DNA from: Paraphaeosphaeria minitans
Lineage: Eukaryota; Ascomycota; Dothideomycetes; Pleosporales; Didymosphaeriaceae
Assembly: GCA_015832175.1 (NCBI GenBank)
Contig: WJXW01000007.1
Span: 1,178,001-1,242,000 of the forward strand
Length of the DNA: 64,000 bases
Direction of reading: 5' to 3'
In this document: one piece after another, positions 35,426-47,759 of the stretch
Position numbering within the stretch: position 1 is the first letter of the stretch
How the letters are laid out: each line of letters opens with the position of its first letter
Position numbers and translations under genes: made by a program
The notes under the pieces: model-generated
What the model was told of the DNA's origin: nothing
What the model saw: the letters and a program-made list of their open reading frames with translations, nothing else
Database searches by the model: none

Positions 35426-36578
35426 TCGTGGGCGCCGCTACCACAGAGCAAGGATGGACAAGGATACGGAATTGACGTAAGAGCAGCTGGAACACGACTA
35501 TACGAGGGGGCATTAGTAACACATCATCGGGCCATGATTTCTTTGAGGCATTCCTGAGTAGAAACGTAGCTGAATATTGCTCTTTTGAGGGGCTTCCACT
35601 TGTAATAAGAAGCTGAACCGCATCACTGGAATGCGGGTACAAAGGAACGGTCCCAATGAACCGCACCACGTGTCGATGGCCGCGTTGCACCATTGTCTTC
35701 TTCTCGTTCTCAGAAGTCTCGTTCCGCAGTGTTACCGCACAAACATAAGCATGTGTACTGGAGTATTCGGCAGCTTGTAATCCTTTGGGTTCTTGGTTAC
35801 TCAGTGTTCCACACACTGGTTAATTACCCTGGGCGCCACATACAGCCGCTACACAACGACGAGAACGACCTCCTTTGAAAGTTGCGTGCAGCATACCTTG
35901 CTCGGTTACGCAGTTTCATGTCTGTTGTGCTGAAGAAGCAGCTCTCCTACTTAGGGGGCGAAGGTTCGGGGCGGAGTGCGCTCATCGGTTGGCAACGTTG
36001 GGGGCCATTGGCGCAAAACGGACGAGCTGTTGTTCTAGAATCATCAGCTTCCGGTGAATGGCGGCGGCGTCTGTGCGGGCCGCAGCAACGGCTGGGGCCA
36101 AGTGCGTTTCATGAGGCAGCACCCGCATCTCCCTCTTTTCGTCGCAGCTGCGGCACGGCGCTTATCCGGGACCAGGCGTTTACGGTGGAGCATGCACCAT
36201 TAATAGTGGCTACTCGAGCGATGCGGCGCTCAGATGATATGCATGTTACTCTACGTCTACGCGCAGCGCGCGGTTTTGTTTTTCGGACACACAAAAACAG
36301 AGGTATATCCAACGCATACACAGATGTAGAAGGCCGTCCAGGCATGAGAAACTTGGCCAAAGCCGGAGAGCCGCCGCTCCAGAAATACACAGCAAAGAAA
36401 ATGGACGAGCGATCGACAGGTCCTGAGGGAGTCGCTGTCATGCGAGTCATGCTCCTTGCCGCAGAACGCCGGAAACCAACCCATCCTCCGTGAACACCGT
36501 CGCTGCCGAAAATGCGTTGCAAAAGTTGCAAGTAAGATGGTAAGCTGAAAGTTCGAGGAACGGAGAGGCGATATCAGG
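35426..36578. other. Convergent intergenic region, nothing recognised
   Basis: 1.15 kb between two convergent genes. Open frames at 35882-36493 (+) and 36109-36531 (-) overlap each other and neither resembles a known family. Confidence 0.4.
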
Positions 36579-37649
36579 CTATGCTGGGCCTAGTCCCATT
36601 TCGATCTCTCTTCTCCGCTCTTCGCGGCTCATTGCTCGCGAGTGGTTACTTCGCGCGCCGATGCTGGCTGGTCGATCTGCGGTGCGCCCTCGGTCCTGCC
36701 ATCGCTCCCAGGCTTGTGTCTCGCCTAGGCTGTCTGGCCTACTTTGCGATCTTGCGCGGTTCCAGTCTGCGTGCGATACGGGGGGAGTGCCCACTAGTTC
36801 CTGACTGTTGGCTATCCGTTCCCTTGCCTCATGGTCTTCTGGAAGGTCGATTCTGAAGGTCGCAGAGCTCGCGTCTGGACTTGTTCCTTGGTCTTGCTTC
36901 ATGAGCAGCAGAGCCATCTGTTGATTTATCCCATCTTCATCGGATAGAGGAATCTCGGGCGGGGCGGAGGGCGATCGTGCGGCAGCGGGGTACATGTTTT
37001 GGACGAAGTTGTTATAATAACCTGGCTCGTTATAGAGGTTAGAGCGGTTGGATCGCTGCTCTCGGAGTTTGACGATGCGGCGGTGTGTCCATAGGAGAAG
37101 CAGGCCATAGAGGAAGGTCGAGGCAGTGGATATCACGGTACCGGATATGGCAGCAGTGCCCCATACGTAGGCTTCGGATACGAGGAAGTTGTAGGCTATG
37201 GTCAAGAGGCCGATCGCAGAAGAGGTGAGAGCAGGACTGTTGAGAGCGGTGTTAGTGGCTTGAACAATACTATGAGCTGCAGGAAGAGGCGTACAGGAAG
37301 ATGGATTCGGCTTGGAAGAGCTCGTTGCGGCATGCAAAGCAGAGCAGCGCAGTGAACGAGTAGCCGGCTGTGAGGAGTGCGACAACGAAGACATTGAGTA
37401 CGGGTTGGCTTATTCGGAGCTGCGGGTTTTCCGCGTAGAGTCCAGGGAGTATGAGGTAGCTAGAAGGAGTTGTTGGCATGCATCCTTGCATAGGTATTTC
37501 TGCAGTTTGACAAGTCTTTCTTACCCGCACAATATCATCCACGAGGCGGCAAGCGCGATGAAGCGCCAATACCAAGCTTCCTTTGCGCCATGTGCGCTGG
37601 TCTTGCTCTCGAGGTTTGTGTAGCGCTTCGAGCTGGAGCGGAAGCGCAT
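36579..37649 (-). CDS. Four-TM membrane protein of unknown function
   Basis: Three exons: 37525-37649, 37295-37459 and 36579-37236, 315 residues. Introns 37460-37524 (GTAAGA...TCTAG) and 37237-37294 (GTACGC...AACAG) are both phase 2, and each joins halves of continuous hydrophobic helices. Four helices are predicted: about residues 27-50, 62-85, 97-120 and 128-150. A short N-terminus starts MRFRSSSKRYTNLESK. The 165-residue hydrophilic C-tail carries EIPLSDEDG and ends REERRREIEMGLGPA. The basic end of helix 4 (WTHRRIVKLREQR) suggests that the tail is cytosolic. I do not recognise the family. Splice evidence and hydropathy continuity make the gene itself likely. Confidence 0.72.
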
Positions 37650-40349
37650 TGGAGCGGCCGCGACGCGCGTTCGAGGCGTGGGGTGGTGGTCGAGGTGTGT
37701 TTGCGAACGGTGCTGCTCAGGCGCGAGGATGCGGACCCCAACCCCTCATGCACCCGTCGCGTGTCGTAAAATAAAACGAGTGTCGGGGAGCGAAGGCAGG
37801 TGCGGTGCTGGAAGCTGTCTTCAGCCCTGTAGGTGGCGGTTTCGCAGCGCAATTCAGCCTAACGAGTACCTACCGTAGGTAAGGGCTCACAGGGCTGCGG
37901 ATCGCTTCGTTACGGGAGGGATGCGGCCGAGGCGCGCGAATACAAACAACAGCTACGAACAGATAGGCACCAGCGACCGGGAAAGAGGAGAAGGCGAGGG
38001 TAGGGGCAGACAAACGAATATCAGGCAGCGGCTGCGTGGAGGACGGCGGCTGGTCACCATGGGACGAGGCGGAGAGAGACGCACATCCCGCCTCACAGCC
38101 ACGAGCTTGGTGCTGAGCGGCGCTGATACCATGACCTCCAGCCCCGATCAGCCTTCAATTCGATAGCCCAACCGTACATGCAAGTCCGATGAGCGCTAGA
38201 CTCCCGATCTGCCACAGGGCTCGTCTTGCGGAGGCGCCTCCTGTCCTCTGTCCTCGCCGCTCCAAGACACGCCCATGGCACACTGCACACGTCCCATGAT
38301 GAAACGTCGTTGAACGTTGTACCTTTGCCTAGACTATATATCTACAGCCCGACGTAGGGCTAGATACCACAGACCAGCGAGCCACTGCACTGCGAGCCGC
38401 TGCGGCGGCTACCTTAGTCCATCTCTACAGGACCCAGGTGGTCGCGCATGTGCCTGGCCTCTGCTCCTATCCATTACGCCCTGCCCGTGTCGCGGTAATC
38501 GTTGCTTCCGTCCGTTGCCAGCCCGCCATTCTTGTATCAATCTGTCTTTCGTGTCCTCCGGGGATGATGTACCCTTTTCGACCACCGTTTTCTTCCAACA
38601 TCACCGGGACAGCATGAATTTCCGATGTGTTTCACGCCTACATCGTTTCGATATCGCTAGTCCTGCTCCGATCCACTCTCCATCCGAATTGCCGGCCTGG
38701 AGAAGATTGCACCCAAAGCAAAACACATCCGCCGCCATGGAGGCCCAAGGATTTATTATCCTCCCCCCAATGCAGCGCCCTGTCTCGCGCGCCTATGCGC
38801 AATGTGCGGCCAGTGAGCCATGACTGGACATGACTCTTTTGCAGTTCAACGGCCGAAATAACCCTAAGATACGTCCAACCAATATGAATGCACCACGCGA
38901 CATGTCCAAAATTCCGTAAGTATTCAACCTTGCAAGGAACCATGATTCCGCGGGCATTGTAACTCTAGCCTTGCACCGCCGCAATTTGCTCTATTGCTTG
39001 TGGTGCTGAAACAAAGAGCGCGGGTACCTGGATTCTCCCTGGAGCAGATCGTATTCAGCCTCTCCCAGATCTCAACTGCGGTCCGTTCTACACGTGCGCA
39101 CAGTGCACTGCCCCAGTAACATCAAAGTCGCGGTGGGAGCACTGATGCTAGCCAAGAACAGTTCAAACATATTTTACTGTGTATAATACAGGATGCGCAA
39201 GCGCGCACCATTTACTTCGTCTATTCGGCTCTACTGTGCATGCGCAACTACTCATCGACAAACTTTAGGGATCGCTGCACGAATCAGAGCAAGCCCGTGT
39301 GCCTAGCAATTAGGCTTCTTCTGCATGCCCCGTGTTTTCCTCTTTGTTCTGTAGCGAACGAATTCACGTATTCGTCAAGGAAATGCTTAATACCAGAGCG
39401 TGACGCGGCTACCAAAAGGTCGCGCAGAAGCCACCAACTTCACACCGCCCCCTCAGGTTGCTGAAAGAAATCACAAAGTCATTGCACATTCTACTTTTCC
39501 CGACCGCCCCTCGTAAAGTCGCGTTCTCGGAGACTACTGTCAGCACCGTCGCGTCATCTCAAAAGAAAATTGGGTGGCCTAGGCACGGGTCGGTTGGTTT
39601 CGATGCTCACTCGTACAAGACCTAACTGTCGGCGCTCACACGACCTCATACCCTTCCCCTCCATTGCTGCTCTCTTGCTCTGACAGACCAACTACTTCTG
39701 TTACTGCCGCCTGGTCGTCTGATGGGTTACGATTCATGCTAAAGTGCGGGTCCTCTACCTCACCCACCTGGCCGGGTTGTGGCTTACCGTACACACGTGG
39801 CACCCAGGACGGATCTTAAGCAGGCCCTTGTTGCAATCTTACCTGCATCTAGAGGTACCCAACTACGCGAGACACACATTCTTTGTACATTCCCCGGCGT
39901 GTTGGAACGAGCTGCACATGGCAGTAAAGCAAGCCCTACTGATGAGGGATGATGAGGGATCTGCTTCCGCGCCTTGGCAATCAGTGTGCTCCAGCGGGCT
40001 GTACCTACAGCATTGACGTATCTTGGTTGGGCTCGTTGCTTGTCATGCGTAAAGCTTTTGTACAAATTGTAAGAAGATCAGTTTATGTAGGTATCTAGTG
40101 CCATGTCCCAAAACGGGAAGGTGGGAGTTGTTTGTGTGATGTTTGCTCAAGCCAAGCAAGAAGCAAGCAGGTACGGCGGGGAACACAACGGCGCTACTAT
40201 GACGCCACTAGCAAGCAAACTTCACCCCTCCTCTCCTCCTCCTGTAGATATTAAAGTACAACCCTCCTGTCCAATTAAACAACAACACTCACCGCAGCTC
40301 AACAACCACTTCCCACACTAGATACCACCAAACCCGATTGCCAGCAACA
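37650..40349. other. 2.7-kb intergenic region, no gene recognised
   Basis: This is the longest normal-GC gap in the window. Open frames up to 168 codons (38317-38823) lack family resemblance, and splice-joined alternatives did not give a recognisable protein. A short direct duplication, GATGAGGGATGATGAGGGAT, lies at about 39941-39961. Confidence 0.4.
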
Positions 40350-40930
40350 ATGTCCGACTCGCGCATCCCCACATCGACCTCGGTCAGCGAATCCGCCGTC
40401 ATCGAAGCCCCCTTCAGCGCCGTCTGGCACCTCATCAAGCTGCAGAACTTCTCCCAGTTCTGGAGCAAGCTCGAGAAGAGCGACGTCGTGAAGAGCTCCT
40501 CGCCCGAGACCGACGTCGTCAAGTGGACCTTCAAGGATGGTACTGAGCTGGACGTGAAGCTGGAGGAGCACTCGGTACGCTTGCCACCAGTTGCTCTTCT
40601 CAATTCCGAACCACACGTTGCTGACCACATGGAAACAGAGCATCGACCACTTCATCACCTACTCGGTCATCTCGAGCCAGCCCGCACTGAGCTACACCAG
40701 CGTCGTGAGCACCATCCGCGCCTACCCCGTCACCTCCGGCAAGCACGAGGGACAAACCTTCATCACCTGGACAGGCAACTTCTCTAGCGATGCTGATGCC
40801 GGTACATTCTTCCTACTCCGTATCTAACCCGTCGATGGGCAAATCTAACGAGTCGGCAGGAGTGATCGAAGACGCAAAGTTCAAGCGCCGCGAAGCTCTC
40901 GCTGACCTTGCCAAAGTCGCCGCTAAATAG
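40350..40930 (+). CDS. START/SRPBCC-fold (Bet v1-like, polyketide-cyclase type) protein
   Basis: Three exons: 40350-40574, 40639-40801 and 40860-40930, 152 residues. Intron 1 (GTACGC...AACAG, phase 0) and intron 2 (GTACAT...GGCAG, phase 1) both preserve the fold. The N-terminal segment SAVIEAPFSAVWHLIKLQNF is the first strand and helices typical of the helix-grip fold. Central strands follow (KWTFKDGTELDVKLEEHS, then FITYSVISSQPALSYTSVVS). The final helix is DAKFKRREALADLAKVAAK. The length is normal for single-domain members, which bind hydrophobic ligands in a cavity. Ligand and role are unknown. No targeting signal is visible, so it is probably cytosolic. Confidence 0.85.
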
Positions 40931-41509
40931 AGAACTCGACGAAGCATAAGCCGGTGAGCCGCCTCCCACCATATCGTGCATCAAACTATGGGCTCATACA
41001 TGGATTGGTCTATGACGGATATACTACTCAGTGCAGTCGATGAAACGTACACGGCGTGGCATGAGCACCCAAACAGAGGTGCACAAACAGAATCGGAATC
41101 GTATTGGGATACTCATGGTATAGCATGACAGCTGTATAATATAACTTTTTGTGATGACCTGATGCACATGATAATATGCCTTACTAGGGTTGTTGGCGGT
41201 CCAAAACACACCCCACAAAGCTATCTGGGCATCGTCTGAAGAGAGCTTTTCTCTCACATGAAAACTTGTAATGGGCACAAAAATGCCTTGAAACGTCTGG
41301 TCGCAGAACGGCGCCAAGTCCACCGTCTGTTTGATCCAATTCCTCCCAGACCCATTCGACGCAGAAAAGGGTATCTACCGCGTGCCCAAACGCCACAACC
41401 CAGAGTCATACCGTGCAGTCAATAAGTATATGCCTCGGCAGAAATCAGACAGGCAAGATATAACGCAACAGAATCCCAACTTCCAAATCAAACCAACATA
41501 TACCGATAT
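40931..41509. other. Convergent 3' intergenic region
   Basis: The 3' flanks of the START-like gene and Spt20. Minus-strand frames at 41024-41396 have no family resemblance. Confidence 0.4.
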
Positions 41510-42976
41510 TCACACACCGCTCCAGTTCATGTCCCCACCTTGCTGCTGTTGTTGACCCTGCTGCTGTATCGCAGCTCTCGCTTGCGCCTGTCGCATCATC
41601 ATCATCTGCTGCATCTGTTGCTGGTTCATCCCTTGCATATTCCCCATAGTCATCCCCTGCATGCCTTGCATGCCCTGAATGCCCATGTTGCCCTGGTTCA
41701 TTGCCTGCATGTTTGCAATGTTCATGCCGTTCATGTTACCAATGTTCCCCATGTTGTTAACATTGAAACCGGCAGGCATGTTATTCATGTTCATCTGCCC
41801 ACCCTGCTGCATCGCCTGCTGTCTCATTTGCATGATTTGGTTCTGTCGCTGTTGTTGAGCACGCTGCTGCTGGAGCATTTGCTGGTATTGTTGCATTTGA
41901 ACCGAGGCTTGCGGATTGCCGCCACCTTGCATGTTCATGTGATTGGGCATGCCTTGCATGTTCATCTGGCCGGACTGGGTCATTGCTCGTTGTTGCTGCT
42001 GCTGCTGCTGCTGGTGTTGTACCTGAGCTTCTCTCTGCCTGATGGCCGCTTCCATTTGATTCATTTGTACCAGATGCTGATGGGGCACGTTTTGGCCAAA
42101 GGTCTGTAAGAGCTGCTGCTTGCGTGTAGTGTATTGCTGGCGTAGTTGCTGTAAATTTAGATTAGCAAGCTGTGTTTGGCCAGCATTGGGAGTTCCAGCC
42201 TGGGGCATCCCCTGGGGTGACATGTTGGCTGCCATACGCTGCTGCTGTTGCTGTTGCAATTGCTGATAAAATCTCGACGCCAGGATTTGTCTGTATTGCT
42301 GAGGGTTCTGACCTTGAGGGACGCCGTTTGCCTGGATATGCATGTTGGCTCGTTGGAAAGCCGCCTGTTGAAATTGCTGATGGTTGCTAGGAGAAATATT
42401 TGCCTGCTGCATGCCTTGAGCGCGCAGCTGATTCTGCACATTTTGAGTCTGAAGAAATTGCATATGTTCCGGAGTCATGTTCTGACCGGGCTGAGGTGTG
42501 TGCATCATGATTGGCGTAGCTCCTGGCGCCGGCATGTTTGGGCTTCCGTGGCTGTTCATCCGAGGCGTGGGTGTAGAAGAAATGTTTCGGGCTGGCATAG
42601 CAGGGTTCATGACCGGGGTCCCTTGCAGGATCTGTGGTGTTCCAGTACGACTCAAGTTCTGGTGCTGCTGCTGACTAGCAGTACGCGCCATCGCGTTAGG
42701 ATGATGAGATATAGCAGAAGGCGGCCGAGCAGGGCTACCGGCGGCGTGGTTTGAAGATGTAGCAACCATCGGCGTACTACCCATTGGATGCGTGGCATGG
42801 ACTTGGTTCAGGGGCGAAGCTGCGGCGGCCATAGGCGTTTGCTGGCGGACAACGGGAGAAGAGAATTGTGGTTGCGTTGCGGATAGAGGGATCTGTGACA
42901 CCTGAGCGTTCGCATTAGCCATCTGCATCGCAAGCGCTTGCTGCTGCTGCTGCTGATGCTGCTGCTGCTGATGCTG

Positions 42977-43009
<33 letters not shown>

Positions 43010-44395
43010 ACGTGCTATAGCTTCCTGTTTCTTTTGCAGCATAGCAGAGGCAGCATTTTGCTGCTCGGCTTGGTGGCTGGCTTCCAGCTCACGGCGTTTA
43101 GCCACTTCCGCCGCGTCTTGCTGGGCCTGTCTCTTGACCTGGGCTTGCCGCGCCTCCTCTTCCTTCTTCCTCCGTTCAGCTTCCTCATGGTTAGTCTTAA
43201 TAGCCGCCAGGGTCTTGAAGCGTGAGAAGGTTTGTTGGTTGGCGCCCGCACGGACAGCGTGCTGGCTCTCGTCTCCGCCTACTGCTGCCGTGGTGTTGCT
43301 GGCTTGATGCTCATCGCCTGCAAGCATGTAGCGCTGCATATCGGCAGCCTCGGCTTCGTCCGCGGCCAACTCGGCTGTTGTCCGCTTGCGTGTTTTCCGT
43401 GCCGGGGGTGAGTGCTGGTTATTCGGGTGAGTATTGGCCTCCATGAGCGCAAGAGTGGCTCCGAGGCTCTTCGTCGGTTCCAGATACAGCTTCGGGCAGG
43501 TCTCTCCGAGAATGGCCGATTCAAATTCATGCAAGTTGCTCTCATCCAGAATCATCTTCTGTCGTTTAGGACTTCGGCCCGCCGCTAGGGCACTGGGTGT
43601 GGGCGGTACAGCTGTTAGCGGGGTGGGCGGATTGCCAGCGGCGCGCGCGGCCGCCTGGTTTCGGCGCAGGGTGGCTACATCTGGAAGCGGCGTATTGGCA
43701 AGCTGTGTGAGATCGGCGAGATGAGACTGAGGCGTTGGGAACAGCACGGCGGTAGTGATCTTAGCCTTGTTGCCCTGCTTCTGCGACGCTGGCTGGCCAG
43801 GTGCCGGCATGTTCTCCTTGTCCACGTCCTTGTCCGCTTTCGCGTCAGCGCCAGGATTCTGTGCGCCTGCTGGCTCAACTTTAGCCTTGGCCTTCAAAGC
43901 AGGATGCATAGTGTGCGGGGAAGGGGTGATGAAATTGTTATTGTTGTGAATGGAGAAGGGGTCTGCGCCCGACCCCTCGGCGGAGCTATTGGTGTCTTCC
44001 TTGGGCTTGGTGCCCGAACTGCGGAAATTGTGCACCTCAACAATGAGGCAGCTGTCGTAAAACTGGACTCCCATGGCATGGAGATCTTCAAGCATGTTGT
44101 GCGGCACCGTCTTATGGCGGACATGGTCGAGGAGCTCGCGCATGGGGGAGGCGTACGAAAGCGTCTCTTGGGAGTCGTTGAGGCGGAAGTGGCTTGGGTA
44201 GAGATAGATGCGCAGCGAGGGCGGGCGGCCATTGAACTTGGCGAGGATATCCTCGGGGCGGGTGACATGGCGCTTGGTGTCCTCCTTGGGCACGCCGTTC
44301 TCCATGTTTGCCTTTGCGACGACCCGTGGCCGCTGCGTCTCGCGGCGCTGGCGGAGCGCCTGCGATGGGCGGGCGGCGGCGACTGTGGTCGACAT
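41510..44395 (-). CDS. SPT20: SAGA complex subunit Spt20, glutamine-rich
   Basis: An intronless gene of 961 residues. The ATG at 44395 is chosen over 44455 because the extra 20 residues would form a hydrophobic leader out of place in a nuclear protein. Residues about 46-130 are the Spt20 domain: RPEDILAKFNGRPPSLRIYL, then HNMLEDLHAMGVQFYDSCLI. An acidic, Lys-rich linker follows. From about residue 400 on the protein is Gln/Met/Asn-rich, with CAG-type runs at 42000-42020 and 42945-43010. It ends DMNWSGV, a conserved fungal tail. Spt20 is required for SAGA integrity and so for histone acetylation and Mediator/TBP recruitment at promoters in the nucleus. Confidence 0.9.
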
Positions 44396-44785
44396 GGCGC
44401 CGAGGGCGAGGGTAAGGGTGAGTGCGAGGATGAGGGGGACGAGGGCTGCCGACAAGCAACGCGCTGGGTGGGACGTGCAGGTGTGAGCAGCGCGCGACGA
44501 GATGACCGGTAGAGCGGTGACGACGGCGCGAAGCCGAGGGACAAATGTGGGGTGCCGGGGCGACAGGATGGAGGTGACTTGGAGTTGCGGGCGACACAGT
44601 GGACTACAAGGTCCGGCGGACAGTGGTCAATGGCCGGCGCAGCTGTGGATGTGGACGCGCGAGGATGCTGGCGGCCTCTGCATGGTGCTGTGATGGTGCT
44701 GCGATGGTTGCGCAGTTTGGGCGACCCTCGCGGCGAACTGTCGCGTCTGCCTCACCGTCTGCCCAGGCGGCTTGGTGGCTTGGCG
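44396..44785. promoter_or_regulatory. Upstream region of Spt20
   Basis: 390 nt of GC-rich DNA between the Spt20 start and the GH1 remnant on the opposite strand. It is presumably the Spt20 promoter; no specific site is recognised. Confidence 0.35.
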
Positions 44786-45269
44786 GTCACGTGGTCATCC
44801 TTTCACCTCACAATCAACGAGCCAACTGGTTTTTGCGACTTTTACCCTCTCCCACAGAACCACTTCACTGAGACTATCATTCCAGATGCTCGCCAAAAGT
44901 TCTACTGCGGACACGCTGCGGCATACCACGTGCGCAAGTCTTTGAACTCATCACTGAGCATCTCGCTGAAGCACAACGGCGGATATAAGATCCAGCAGAC
45001 GGACAGCTCCGAAGACGCTCCTGCCTTCAAAGGGCTTGGGACTTCCAAGAAGGTTGGTTCTCTGATCCTTTTTTTCTAGGTGGTGGCTACCAGCGCTACT
45101 TGAAAGAGTACATTGAGACGTTCCTGGGTCCTTTCACGGACGAACAGAAAGCCCAGATCAACGGAACAACCGACATCTACGCAGTGATTCGTACACCAGT
45201 GTCTTCATCTTGGCGCCGAATAGTGGAATACAGGCTTGCCACCTTGACCGTAGCCGTGGCGACCCATGA
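44786..45269 (+). pseudogene. Glycoside hydrolase family 1 (beta-glucosidase) fragment, frameshifted
   Basis: Three successive frames read as one GH1 enzyme. Frame A (from 44786) has TINEPTGFCDFYP, containing the NEP acid/base motif, then CGHAAAYHVRKS and ISLKHNGGYKI. Near 45045-45055 the match moves to a second frame: GWFSDPFFLGGGYQRYLKEY, then PFTDEQKAQINGTTDIYAV. Near 45185 it moves again: DSYTSVFILAPNSG, ending at a stop at 45267-45269. None of the shifts can be an ordinary intron: the only GT-AG span at the first is 27 nt. The N-terminal third and the C-terminal nucleophile region (ENG) are missing. Base composition is normal, so this is indel decay, not RIP. Confidence 0.7.
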
Positions 45270-45773
45270 AATCAACATCCACATATCTGTAGCGCCAGAT
45301 TGGAGGTTTGGCGTGACAAGGAACAAAGGAAGCTGGATGGAGATCAAATCTCAGGTGAAGACCAAAAGACGTCGTTCTTGTGCTCTCCTGCTGCAGCCAA
45401 GTATGGGACTTGACATGTGATGACTTCTACAGATATACGTAAAAGTCTCAAACCTCTTGTCGAAACCTCGTGAAGCGAATTACTCGGTTTTTAAACCGGC
45501 GGAAACCCGGCGGAAATGCCCCTGCGGTGAAGTCACTTCCACAGGATTCCATTACAGGCTCCGTTGGAGCTTCGATTCACCTGTGCGTTAAGCAGGTGCG
45601 GCTAGCACAGTTTCTTCTCTGCTTCACCGCGCCTTTCTGCTACCAGCTCTCTCCCCGCGATTCCACTCAACGCAAAATCTGTTCCAACTGCCTGCAGCAG
45701 CTCCAGCTCGCAACAACCTTAATTTCAAATCTATTCGCACAAAGCTTCTCCGTTGCTTCCCATAAACACAAAG

Positions 45774-46736
45774 ATGCTCAAGCAACTAATTCTTTTCTTT
45801 GTTGGCACGGTATTCGGACTGCTGCTACCTGCTTTTGGTGCCTACGCGACCGACTCTACTACTCTTCTCTGGCCTTCGGGCTTGACTCATGAGCAACCTT
45901 TGGTCTCCGATTTCGCGGTTTCAGTCTTCTCCTTGACCACACTCGTCTGGGCATCTCGGGCAGGCTGCTCCTCGCATTCCTCACAAACTGCCTCAGCGTC
46001 CTCGGGTGCTGGCTCGCCACCTTCTTCAACGCCATCAGTCAAGCATTCACTCCCGTCCCTACGCTCGACCCGAGTATCGCCGACCTCCCGCGCCAGCTTG
46101 CCAACATGCGCCAAGCTCTCGCCGACTCCGAGCTCGCTCGATCCGAAGCTGAGACTCGGCTCCAAACCTTTCACCGAGACCATCAAAATGTCCAAAGCAA
46201 GATCTCCGAGTACCAGCTCGAGATCGTGAAAATCAAGAACGACACGGGTGGCCACAAGGACCCGCTACGAACGTGTCCAATTCCAACGGGAAATCCAGGC
46301 TCTTTCCGAAAAAACTCATCACTGAAGAACAAGTTCGTGGCAAGGCGGATTGGTGGGCCCAGCACCATCATGACAACAAGCTCAAGGTGGATGGTCACCT
46401 TCGGGACGCAAAGGAGACCATCAGGGACTTTAGGAAAGAACTAACTGGCTCCAAGCAAGCGATACTCGATCTCCAAGAAAAATGTCGTTACATCAACTCG
46501 AGATACCGTGACGCAACCCAATTCGACGTCGTCAAGAAGGCACTCCACCAATGTGCGGAAACTAAAGGAGATGGAATGATCGTAGCCGTTGCTTTCACGA
46601 AAATTTACCGAGGAAACGGCGGCTCATTGCCGTCACTAGGCGTTGATCCGGAACGTTTCGAAGCCCTGCGTTACTTTGTTGGTAACAGGCAGGATCCATC
46701 TCTCGCCGTTCAACCAGCTGGATTCGCCTTTCGTTA
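45774..46736 (+). pseudogene. Decayed TM plus coiled-coil protein gene
   Basis: The start MLKQLILFFVGTVFGLLLPA looks like a signal anchor. At about 45940-45965 the hydrophobic pattern passes to another frame (RLLLAFLTNCLSVLGCWLAT). That frame runs into a coiled coil (RQALADSELARSEAETRLQT) up to about 46240. The coil then passes to a third frame (TRYERVQFQREIQALSEK). From about 46315 it passes back to another (HLRDAKETIRDFRKELTGSK), ending at 46736. Several shifts with no matching introns suggest a broken gene; unrecognised introns or sequencing indels are alternatives. The protein family is unknown. Confidence 0.45.
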
Positions 46737-47759
46737 AAGGCATTGACCCCAGCGTCGTCAGCGAAAATTCGGTACCCGCCTCTCGATCGTTTTATTGCTT
46801 ACCGGATTATTCAACATGGCTTTCCATGCACATTGGCGAGCGCCCTCACAGGCTGCCCCTCTGCGCATGACTGCCTGCACTCTCTCGATCACGACAGACT
46901 CTATGTATGCTACCCATGGCAAGTTAGGATGCAATTGTGTGTCGTCCTACCTGAAGACCTGGGTACGCGTACTGGTCATATTAATACCAGCTTCTCTAGC
47001 TCTTCGCCCCTTTGCCCCTACAAAATTGAAGACGCGGACACCGTATAGCAAATCAGCTCATTGAAATGTATCATGTGATACATGACCACGACATAACAAC
47101 AATCCAAGATCAGGGAGATCCACAGCGGATTATGGCGCGCATCCAATACAGTGTACTTTGTTGGCTATGCAGTCTACTGTTCGTTCGTGTCCGTACCACG
47201 GAACGACTTGATCGACGGCAAGGCTAGTCCATTAACCACACCCTTAACAATCCTCTGCATATTCAACGTCCAGCATACGAGCGGCTCGACCAAAGTCCAA
47301 GGGCGCCAAACGGCAAGACCGGCGTGGCGCAGCGACAGATGATGTTGTGAATCGCGGGGAAAACGTGGGACTGAGGCCTTGAAGTCCGGTTCGGCACTTG
47401 GTGGTTTGCCCAACTTCTATAAGAGGCCAGTGAACCTTGTGAAGGCTTGTGACAGCCGAAATCACTGAGACAACTCTCTAGAAAAAACGGAACTGTAACG
47501 CATCTCTCGCGCCACAGGCTGACCTCACCTGCACCACCATGCGCTTCGGGCCAAGTTGCATACTCAGGATGGCAGGCCATGCCACGGTGCGACATGAAGA
47601 AGAAGAAGAAGATCATACTTTTACACACATGTTCGGATTTTCTCCAACAGACCGGGCCTTTGCACCATCTCGTTGCCTATGTCAGTGCTACCGCGCACAC
47701 CCTTGGACCGAGATCTCCCACGTCAAAAGCTCCGACAGCTCAACCGACACCTTGTCCCA
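46737..47759. other. Spacer between decayed genes
   Basis: Open frames on both strands are short and without family resemblance. A GAAGAAGAAGAAGA tract lies at about 47596-47609. Confidence 0.35.

Noticed and set aside
35882..36531. Opposing open frames of 203 and 140 codons
   Set aside because: They overlap antisense, have no recognisable domain and no supporting splice structure.
38317..38823. 168-codon plus-strand frame in the 2.7-kb gap
   Set aside because: Low-complexity Cys/Arg/Ser composition without domain or conserved start context.
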